Both the position numbers and the translations under genes were made by a program. A stretch of 5,376 nucleotides of DNA from Flavobacterium sp. (lineage in GTDB: Bacteria; Bacteroidota; Bacteroidia; Flavobacteriales; Flavobacteriaceae), in the NCBI GenBank assembly GCA_024642295.1, contig JAHEBK010000137.1:1-5376 (forward strand). The letters are read 5' to 3'. Below the pieces are notes generated by a model. The model searched no databases. It was not told the DNA's origin and saw only the letters and a list, made by a program, of their open reading frames with translations. Numbering within the stretch: position 1 is the stretch's first letter; the number at the start of each line of letters is the position of its first letter. Below, in pieces: positions 1 through 4,765 of the stretch.

Positions 1-610
1 GTACCGCTTGCGCACCATCAATCAAAATTGCAGCGCCAACAGCATGTGCTTTTTCAATCATGTATTCAATTGGGTTGATGGTTCCCAAAGCATTTGAAAT
101 ATGATTAACAGTAACGATTTTGGTTTTATCCGATACTAATTTATCGTATTCTGCCATGATCAATTCCCCTTCATCGTTCATAGGAATCACTCTGAGTGTC
201 GCTCCTGTTTTTTCGCAAAGCATTTGCCAAGGCACAATATTACTATGGTGTTCCAATGAAGAAACCACCACCTCATCACCAGGTTTTAATATGGCTGCAA
301 AACCATTGGCAACCAAATTAATTCCAAAAGTAGTTCCTGAAGTAAAGAGCACTTCATGAGCATGTTCCGCATTAATATGTGCTTGTACTTTCCCACGAGA
401 TACTTCATACGCGTCAGTAGCCAACTGGCTTAACGTATGTACACCACGATGAATATTGGCATTAATTTCTTGGTAGTATTGGGCTATTGCATCAATTACC
501 AATTGAGGTTTTTGAGAAGTTGCTCCATTATCGAAATATACTAAAGGTTTTCCGTTTACTTTTTGAGAAAGAATAGGAAAATTTGCTCTTGTTTTTTGTA
601 TGTCTAACAT
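1..610 (-). CDS. sufS: SufS-type cysteine desulfurase, N-terminal half (3' end cut by window edge)
   Basis: PLP-dependent enzyme that removes sulfur from L-cysteine, leaving alanine and an enzyme-bound persulfide that feeds Fe-S cluster assembly by the SUF system in the cytosol. The ATG at 610 opens a frame of 203 residues that runs off the left edge; the family is about 400 residues, so half is visible. It reads MLDIQKTRANFPIL, then VNGKPLVYFDNGATSQKP (about 18-35), NANIHRGVHTLS (50-61), SGTTFGINLVAN (91-102), EHHSNIVPWQ (120-129) and IDGAQAV (197-203). In the family the first His of EHH (here H121) stacks on PLP, and the Asp and Gln of DGAQ (D198, Q201) contact the cofactor. The PLP lysine and active-site cysteine lie beyond the edge. 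The HRGVHTLS and EHHSNIVPW blocks point to group II SufS rather than IscS/NifS. It is the first gene of its unit, with its own promoter and operator-like repeat; sufBCD is not directly upstream. A CsdA-type paralogue cannot be fully excluded. Confidence 0.93.
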   Translation of the reverse strand, partial: MLDIQKTRANFPILSQKVNGKPLVYFDNGATSQKPQLVIDAIAQYYQEINANIHRGVHTLSQLATDAYEVSRGKVQAHINAEHAHEVLFTSGTTFGINLVANGFAAILKPGDEVVVSSLEHHSNIVPWQMLCEKTGATLRVIPMNDEGELIMAEYDKLVSDKTKIVTVNHISNALGTINPIEYMIEKAHAVGAAILIDGAQAV

Positions 611-614
611 AATT

Positions 615-633
615 ATTTAGAAAAATTCTAAAT
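615..633. promoter_or_regulatory. Operator-like inverted repeat at the sufS transcription start
   Basis: ATTTAGAA-AAA-TTCTAAAT is a perfect 8-3-8 inverted repeat lying between the -7 element and the sufS start codon, over the predicted transcription start. The half-site ATTTAGAAT (minus strand, 625-633) recurs exactly at 646-654, 21 bp away, so the two copies flank the TACTTTTG element on the same helix face. The 15-bp core (minus strand TTAGAATTTTTCTAA) resembles the 7-1-7 layout of Fur-family boxes, matching 11 of 14 defined positions of the PerR consensus TTATAATnATTATAA. Regulator identity is inference; an Rrf2-type regulator is the other obvious candidate for a suf gene. Confidence 0.5.
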
Positions 634-634
634 A

Positions 635-642
635 CAAAAGTA
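635..642 (-). promoter_or_regulatory. Putative Bacteroidota-type -7 promoter element for sufS
   Basis: The minus strand reads TACTTTTG here, an exact match to the TAnnTTTG -7 consensus known for the primary sigma factor in Flavobacterium and Bacteroides. Transcription would start near 628, giving a leader of about 18 nt before the ATG at 610. The -33 TTG is not matched exactly; the nearest candidate is a GTG at 664-666, 21 bp upstream, inside the CACGAATT repeat. A weak -33 with a perfect -7 is compatible with a regulated promoter. The element match is seen directly; the start site is inferred. Confidence 0.6.
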
Positions 643-645
643 CTA

Positions 646-654
646 ATTCTAAAT
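646..654 (-). promoter_or_regulatory. Second copy of the ATTTAGAAT half-site, upstream of the sufS -7 element
   Basis: The minus strand reads ATTTAGAAT, identical over 9 bases to one arm of the inverted repeat at 615-633 and offset by 21 bp, about two helical turns. It lies between the -7 and -33 regions, where a bound protein would block RNA polymerase. It has no matching opposite arm, so it is a single half-site. Confidence 0.4.
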
Positions 655-663
655 TGTTTTAGA

Positions 664-679
664 CACGAATTCACGAATT
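664..679. repeat. Tandem CACGAATT repeat (two copies, period 8)
   Basis: Two perfect adjacent copies of CACGAATT, followed by more T residues. I recall stretches of CACGAATT and related CACAAATT as common in Flavobacterium intergenic regions; a related triple repeat lies at 4547-4573 in this window. This copy falls around the -33 region of the sufS promoter. The repeat is seen directly; membership of a dispersed family is from memory and was not searched. Confidence 0.5.
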
Positions 680-944
680 TTTAGGATATAATTAGTTCCG
701 TTTTAAAAATGAATGCGTTGAAAAAGGGGCTTTTAAAAATATTACGAAATAAAATTGTTTGGAACACTAATTCCGTCCTTCGGTTAACCAATTATTTTTG
801 AATTTTGAACAAAATCAAAATAAACCTACATTATGCATTGAAAAACAGATTCTTAAATTTTCATATCATAAAATCTGCAGATATCTGCGCCTATAAAATC
901 AAAAATCCTAATGCGGTTTCTGAGATAAATTTCATTTAAACAAA
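680..944. other. Noncoding AT-rich spacer between the EnvC-like operon and sufS
   Basis: I see no credible gene here on either strand. The stretch holds weak structures only. ATCTGC occurs twice at a 10-bp offset (873-878 and 883-888), the first within the palindrome ATCTGCAGAT (873-882). An AT-rich imperfect hairpin lies at about 794-821 (TTTTGAATTTTG against CAAAATCAAAA). ATTAGTTCC (691-699) is partly complementary to GGAACACTAAT (761-771). None has the form of a known riboswitch or RNA gene. Decayed dispersed repeats are the simplest reading. Confidence 0.4.
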
Positions 945-986
945 AAAAAGGGTTCCAAAAAGCTAAAACTTTAGGGAACCCTTTTT
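942..986 (-). terminator. Rho-independent terminator of the TPR-DUF4292-EnvC operon
   Basis: AAAAAGGGTTCC (945-956) pairs perfectly with GGAACCCTTTTT (975-986), a 12-bp stem with an 18-nt loop that can form a small inner AAAG/CTTT helix. On the minus strand the descending arm runs into eight T residues (949-942), the usual intrinsic terminator form. It begins 34 nt past the stop codon at 1021. Its T-run on the plus strand is five, so it may work weakly in that direction, but no plus-strand gene needs it. Confidence 0.88.
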
Positions 987-1020
987 GTGAAAATATATAT
1001 TCTTTGTAAATCTATAAAAA

Positions 1021-2358
1021 CTACATATTAGACAACCATCCTTGAGGATTAGCATAAGTGGTGTTTTGCAACAATAAAAACTTGATGACCGTTTTCCCCG
1101 TTTCTCCACTGGTTCTTACACGACCTAGACTTTGTTTTATACTTACCTTATCTCCCTTGTTTACAGATACCGAACTTAAATTTTGATACACCGTAAAGTA
1201 ATCTCCATGCTGAATCATCACCGCTTTATTGACAGGTGATAAAATCATGACACTTGCCACCTCACCACCAAAAACCGCTCTAGCATTAGCCCCTTGTTCC
1301 GTTGTGATTTCAACACCACTATTATGAATAACTAATGTATTGTAGATTGGATGCGCTTGATCTCCATAACCTAGGGACACAAATCCTTTTTCTACTGGCC
1401 AAGGTAAACTTCCTTTATTGGCTCTAAAATTATCTGCAATGATTTTCGATTCTGGTGTTAACTCAATTCGAGAGGAAGACACCTCAGAACGAGAAACAAC
1501 AGGCGCTTTGACTTCTTCTACTGGTACTGCTTTTTTAGACGATTTTGAAGATTTTGAAGCACTTTCTGCCGCAGCAGCGGCTTTTGCCTCTGCTAACGCT
1601 TTTGCTTTCTCGGCAGCGGCTTTTCTATTCGCCTCGGCAATGGCTTCACGAATCAATCTGTCTATTTGACGGTCTATGTTTTTAGACTCGCTTTGTTTTT
1701 TTCGAATCTCAGATACGATTCGGTTTTTATCTTTTTTAATCGAGTTAACTAACTTTTCTTGTTCGATTTTTTCTATTACAAGTGAAGCACGTTCTTTCTT
1801 ATTTTCTTCAAGAAGTTTTTGTTTGGCTACTTTTTGTTCGTTTAATTTTTTATTAAAAGCAATTAGTTCTAATGATTTCCCTTTTATTTCTTCGCCTTGG
1901 GCTTTTCTGAAATTAGTATACTGTTTCAAATATTGCACTCTTTTGAAAGCTTGTAAGAAATTTTCAGAAGACAAAATAAACATGGCGCGACTTTGCTCTG
2001 AACGGCTTTTATAGGATTGTACTATTTTTTTAGCATAATCATCTTTTAAAACTAACAATTCCTTATTAAGTTTGTTAATCTTCAATTGATTTAAATACAT
2101 ATCATTAGCCAACAACCGCGTTTGCTTCTCAGTGGTACTGATTAAGTTTTCTTTCAGCCTGATTTTGTTTTTCTGAATCAAATACACATTCATCGCTGAT
2201 TTTTCTTTGGATTGAACCGACTTTAACATCTTCTCATTATCCTTAATTTCCCTTTGAATTTGGGCTTTGCGCTGCTCTAACTTTTCTTGTTGAGAAGATT
2301 GACTCCAAAGGACAGAAGTCAAACACATAAAAACTAGGCTTAGAAAAAACTTTGGCAT
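1021..2358 (-). CDS. EnvC-like murein hydrolase activator: coiled coil plus degenerate LytM (M23) domain
   Basis: Secreted protein of 445 residues that probably activates peptidoglycan hydrolases (amidases) during cell separation, by analogy with E. coli EnvC. Residues 1-20 (MPKFFLSLVFMCLTSVLWSQ) form a signal peptide. Charged Lys/Glu/Gln-rich heptads from about 22 to 240 predict a long coiled coil, followed by an Ala/Lys and Ser/Lys linker (about 240-277) and a LytM fold (about 318-443). The LytM fold keeps the family landmarks: LPWPVEKGFVSLGYG, a Gly-Ala-x-Ala-Arg-Ala-Val-Phe block, VMIQHGDYFTVYQNL, VNKGDKV and a final NPQGWL. The zinc positions are lost: HxGxD reads N-S-G-V-E (346-350), YxHL reads YQNL, and HLHF reads VIKF (424-427). 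It therefore looks like a non-enzymatic activator rather than a peptidase. I chose the ATG at 2358 because it begins directly at the signal peptide; a TTG at 2379 would add seven residues. Last gene of the operon, 23 nt after the DUF4292 gene. Confidence 0.9.
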   Translation of the reverse strand: MPKFFLSLVFMCLTSVLWSQSSQQEKLEQRKAQIQREIKDNEKMLKSVQSKEKSAMNVYLIQKNKIRLKENLISTTEKQTRLLANDMYLNQLKINKLNKELLVLKDDYAKKIVQSYKSRSEQSRAMFILSSENFLQAFKRVQYLKQYTNFRKAQGEEIKGKSLELIAFNKKLNEQKVAKQKLLEENKKERASLVIEKIEQEKLVNSIKKDKNRIVSEIRKKQSESKNIDRQIDRLIREAIAEANRKAAAEKAKALAEAKAAAAAESASKSSKSSKKAVPVEEVKAPVVSRSEVSSSRIELTPESKIIADNFRANKGSLPWPVEKGFVSLGYGDQAHPIYNTLVIHNSGVEITTEQGANARAVFGGEVASVMILSPVNKAVMIQHGDYFTVYQNLSSVSVNKGDKVSIKQSLGRVRTSGETGKTVIKFLLLQNTTYANPQGWLSNM

Positions 2359-2381
2359 CTTGAAAATATATTTTTGCAAAT

Positions 2382-3185
2382 TTAATTAATTAAAATTCTT
2401 TTGTAGCCATTTGGGACACTATATGGAAAAGAAAGTTCTTCATTAAAAGAAATAGAAGTATAATCCAAATTAATTTCAGTAATTCCCTTTTCCTGTACCG
2501 CATTTATTTGAACATTTGTTGGCATAATTAAAGCATTAAATAGGCTAAAATTTGCGTATTCAATTTGTATTTTTCTGGCTTTATCACTTTGTGCTACTTC
2601 TTGTTTTTTTAATTTAAAATTAGCGGCATCTATAAAGAACGTTTTTTGGGTCGTATTATTTGCTTTGTCATCTAATCGGTATAATTGATCAGCCATGGTT
2701 TGATTGTATTTCCCTTTTCTTAAATCATCCAGAGATTCACCTAGGAGCATGTTTTGGATTTTATCATAATTCAAATCAGCCCCCAACCATTGACTTAAGG
2801 TACTAAAATCACCTTCAAAATAAGTGCCTTTTATTTTTTCATAATAGCTCACCGTTGAAGGTGTAATCGATGCTTTGGCCATCGTTATTCCTAAAAAACG
2901 AATACTTACTAAGATTTGTTCGTCTTTTTTAATGCGGATTTCTGCTGTAACATTTTGTGATTGTTTTCCGTTGTCAAAACTAGCGTCAGACTTAATATAA
3001 ACCGTTTTAAAATCGGCTTTGTTTTCATATAACTTATCAATTACCGCAATGGGTTTTAATCCGACAATGGGTGTTGCATCAGCATTTTGCACAAAGGTTT
3101 GCTTTGATTTGCAAGACACAAAAGCAAGACTGCTCATCAAAGTAAACATAAAAAAGGTTCTTTTAAAAAAAGAGGTTGTTGTCAT
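2382..3185 (-). CDS. DUF4292 domain lipoprotein
   Basis: A 267-residue lipoprotein of a Bacteroidota family with no established function. A charged N-terminus (FFKR), a hydrophobic stretch and the lipobox-like FVSC (22-25) predict lipidation at Cys25. The sequence after the cysteine, KSKQTF, is basic and lacks the acidic residues of the surface-export signals reported in Bacteroidota, so I infer that it stays on the periplasmic side. The rest alternates beta-strand-like segments (such as AEIRIKKDEQILVSIRF, 81-97) with a short helical middle (about 127-170), and ends LSFPYSVPNGYKRILIN. The amphipathic strands and a YEKIKGTYFEGDF segment fit a LolA/LolB-like open barrel, but that is inference. 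Its ATG shares one base with the stop of the TPR gene (TAATG at 3187-3183), so translation is probably coupled. The DUF4292 call is from family resemblance recalled by eye. Confidence 0.85.
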   Translation of the reverse strand: MTTTSFFKRTFFMFTLMSSLAFVSCKSKQTFVQNADATPIVGLKPIAVIDKLYENKADFKTVYIKSDASFDNGKQSQNVTAEIRIKKDEQILVSIRFLGITMAKASITPSTVSYYEKIKGTYFEGDFSTLSQWLGADLNYDKIQNMLLGESLDDLRKGKYNQTMADQLYRLDDKANNTTQKTFFIDAANFKLKKQEVAQSDKARKIQIEYANFSLFNALIMPTNVQINAVQEKGITEINLDYTSISFNEELSFPYSVPNGYKRILIN

Positions 3186-4534
3186 TATTTGTTTTTTAAT
3201 AATTGATTGGCTTTAGAGAAATAAAATTCCTTTTTAGCATTATCTCCTAAACCATTGTAGGCTTCTCCAAGTTGAATATTGTAATTAATTTCCAGATTCT
3301 TGTCTTCAACAACAAAATCCATACCCATTTCGAGCACTTCCTTCGCTTTTTTGAATTGTTTGAGTTGGTTGTATGCCAAACCTGAAAAATAATAAAATTG
3401 TGGTTGATTTGGAAAAAAATCAATTAAATCAGAGGCCTTTTTGGAAACCAAGTCAAATTTACCGGTCTCAATATAAACTTGAAGTAATAGTAAGTTATTT
3501 TCGATCTCAATTTTATCCTTTTTTTGATTAGAAAGTTCGTAGAATTTAATGGCTTTTTCCCATTCTTTTTTCGAATGATAAAATTTCCCTAGTTCTTTAG
3601 CAACATCTACTTCTGAATCGGTATCAAAATAACCAATAGCTTTCTCCAATTCACCCTCAAACTGCGGATTTGAATTGACAAAAATTAAAAATTCATTGAA
3701 AATACGGTGTTTGATTTTCGAATCCACTTTGGCACTACCCAAAACAATATTCATCGCTTTTACAGCCTTATCTCCGTCTTTATTTTCTAGATGGTATTTG
3801 AATAAACTCACCTGCGCCCACTCTGAAGTAGGAATTTCTTTTTCAAGTTGACGAGCGGTTTCTAAAACTTTTTCTACTTCATTATTCTTAGAATAATAAT
3901 ATATTAAGTTGACGTAATTCGATTCTTCTTTTGGATTTTTTTTAATTTGTTCCAAAAGGTTTTCAATCTCAGCATTTTGGTATTTTCCTTGAGATAAAAT
4001 CTGAATTTTATAAGATTCACGTCGGTCTGACTTGCCTACAGTTTCATTTAATTCATTAATTAAAGCCAATGCTTTATCAAACTGCCCCGTATTCATGTAT
4101 AAAGAAGTCAAATCTTCCTTGAACTTAGGGTCAAAAGTGATGAGTTTGTTGATAGTTGCAATTCCACCCACATAATCTTTAGTGGCATAATTGACATCGT
4201 AGATTCCTATCCAAAACCATTTATTAGTAGGGTCAATCTTCGTTGCTTTTTCAAAAGCGGATTGAGCATTTTTATAATCCTTTAATGCCAAATAATTTTT
4301 ACCTAATTCAAAGTGAACAGTCGCATTTTCAGGCTCTAATTTCAAGCACTTTTCTAAAGAAAGAATGGCTTTATCATAATTTTCAATTCCTTTTTGCTTT
4401 AAGGCTTCATAAAAATGATCCTGAAATTTATCTTTATCGGTTGGCTTATAATTCATTTCTGTTTGTGCTAATACAATCGTAGCATTGCCAAGCAAAACAA
4501 AAAACAACAGCGATAAAACCGATTTTCTTATCAT
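3185..4534 (-). CDS. Secreted tetratricopeptide repeat (TPR) protein
   Basis: A 449-residue protein built almost wholly of helical TPR-type hairpins, which normally act as protein-binding scaffolds. Residues 1-24 (MIRKSV through VLAQ) form a signal peptide without a lipobox cysteine, so it is predicted periplasmic. The clearest repeats are at about 38-71 (ALKQKGIENYDKAILSLEKC), 72-105 (ELGKNYLALKDYKNAQSAFE), 309-341 (ELGKFYHSKKEWEKAIKFYE), 378-412 (FSGLAYNQLKQFKKAKEVLE) and 416-446 (QLGEAYNGLGDNAKKEFYFS), with more divergent repeats between. No enzymatic motif is visible. The ATG at 4534 is preferred because the signal peptide starts there; an in-frame GTG at 4549 would add five residues and lies inside a repeat. 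First gene of the operon, overlapping the DUF4292 start by 1 nt. The partner is unknown; the following envelope genes suggest assembly or stabilisation of an envelope complex. Confidence 0.88.
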   Translation of the reverse strand: MIRKSVLSLLFFVLLGNATIVLAQTEMNYKPTDKDKFQDHFYEALKQKGIENYDKAILSLEKCLKLEPENATVHFELGKNYLALKDYKNAQSAFEKATKIDPTNKWFWIGIYDVNYATKDYVGGIATINKLITFDPKFKEDLTSLYMNTGQFDKALALINELNETVGKSDRRESYKIQILSQGKYQNAEIENLLEQIKKNPKEESNYVNLIYYYSKNNEVEKVLETARQLEKEIPTSEWAQVSLFKYHLENKDGDKAVKAMNIVLGSAKVDSKIKHRIFNEFLIFVNSNPQFEGELEKAIGYFDTDSEVDVAKELGKFYHSKKEWEKAIKFYELSNQKKDKIEIENNLLLLQVYIETGKFDLVSKKASDLIDFFPNQPQFYYFSGLAYNQLKQFKKAKEVLEMGMDFVVEDKNLEINYNIQLGEAYNGLGDNAKKEFYFSKANQLLKNK

Positions 4535-4546
4535 TTTATTGTAAAC

Positions 4547-4573
4547 CACAAATTACACAAATTATCACAAATT
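4547..4573. repeat. Triple CACAAATT repeat in the TPR gene leader
   Basis: Three perfect copies of CACAAATT begin at 4547, 4556 and 4566 (periods 9 and 10). On the sense strand this reads AATTTGTG three times, ending 12 nt before the ATG at 4534, so it likely lies in the 5' leader or the core promoter. It resembles the CACGAATT pair at 664-679, which also sits just upstream of a gene. I recall such stretches as frequent in Flavobacterium spacers, without having searched. Confidence 0.5.
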
Positions 4574-4582
4574 TTGTTGTCA

Positions 4583-4612
4583 ATAAAGTATAGCCACATA
4601 CCTGTCTGCCAA
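4583..4612 (-). promoter_or_regulatory. Weak candidate promoter for the TPR-DUF4292-EnvC operon
   Basis: The minus strand reads TTG (4612-4610), 19 bp, then TACTTTAT (4590-4583). This fits the Flavobacterium layout TTG-N17-23-TAnnTTTG in spacing and in six of eight bases' worth of -7 signal, but the last two positions (TG) are replaced by AT. The start would be near 4576, giving a leader of about 42 nt. A second partial match, TTAGTTTG at 4714-4707, has no good -33. The operon may also be read through from the nucleotidyltransferase gene, since I see no terminator between them. Confidence 0.3.
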
Positions 4613-4620
4613 CAGGCAGG
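4601..4620. repeat. CCTGTCTG/CAGGCAGG hairpin repeat
   Basis: CCTGTCTG-CCAA-CAGGCAGG forms an 8-bp stem with one mismatch, which becomes a T-G wobble in one strand, and a 4-nt loop. TAGCC (4591-4595) and GGCTA (4619-4623) offer a competing outer pairing. It is much more GC-rich than its surroundings. I recall CCTGCCTG/CAGGCAGG units as scattered through Flavobacterium genomes. It has no following T-run, so it is not a standard terminator, though it could slow or protect a transcript passing from the nucleotidyltransferase gene. Confidence 0.5.
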
Positions 4621-4654
4621 CTAAAGGATTATTAGAGAATGTAAGCTTTAAATA

Positions 4655-4671
4655 TTGACTTATTAAGTCAA
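4655..4671. promoter_or_regulatory. Perfect 17-bp palindrome upstream of the TPR operon
   Basis: TTGACTTA-T-TAAGTCAA is a perfect 8-1-8 inverted repeat, 121 nt upstream of the TPR ATG and 95 nt past the nucleotidyltransferase stop. Its form fits a dimeric repressor or activator site. It differs from the sufS repeat and lacks the T-run needed for a terminator. I do not recognise the regulator. Confidence 0.4.
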
Positions 4672-4765
4672 CTCTATTTTCTATCTAAAGTAAAATCACC
4701 TCAATTCAAACTAAAACCTATGAACCGTGCCTGCATTGAGTAAAATCGAAATGTGTTTAAAAAAA

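Noticed and set aside
120..359. Plus-strand open frame of 79 codons
   Set aside because: It lies wholly within sufS on the opposite strand, whose protein matches a known family throughout; the plus-strand translation shows no recognisable domain.
794..821. AT-rich hairpin in the spacer as a terminator or small RNA
   Set aside because: The stem is almost all A/T, imperfect and without a following T-run or a gene that needs it; chance pairing in AT-rich DNA is likely.
873..889. ATCTGCAGATATCTGCG as a possible CRISPR or array repeat
   Set aside because: Only two six-base copies at a 10-bp offset and no spacers; at most a fragment of a dispersed repeat.
1418..2014. Two plus-strand open frames (83 and 112 codons)
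   Set aside because: They are antisense to the coiled-coil and Ala/Lys-rich part of the EnvC-like gene. Their Phe/Ser/Ala-rich composition is what the reverse of Lys/Glu/Ala codons gives.
2359..2379. In-frame TTG start at 2379 for the EnvC-like protein
   Set aside because: It adds seven residues ahead of a signal peptide that already has a proper start at the ATG at 2358.
3019..3216. Plus-strand open frame of 65 codons across the TPR/DUF4292 junction
   Set aside because: Antisense to the DUF4292 signal peptide and the overlap of two real genes; no family resemblance.
4243..4482. Plus-strand open frame of 79 codons
   Set aside because: Antisense to the first TPR repeats of the TPR gene, with no independent support.
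4535..4549. In-frame GTG start at 4549 for the TPR protein
   Set aside because: It would add five residues before a good signal peptide and would begin within the CACAAATT repeat; the ATG at 4534 is better placed.
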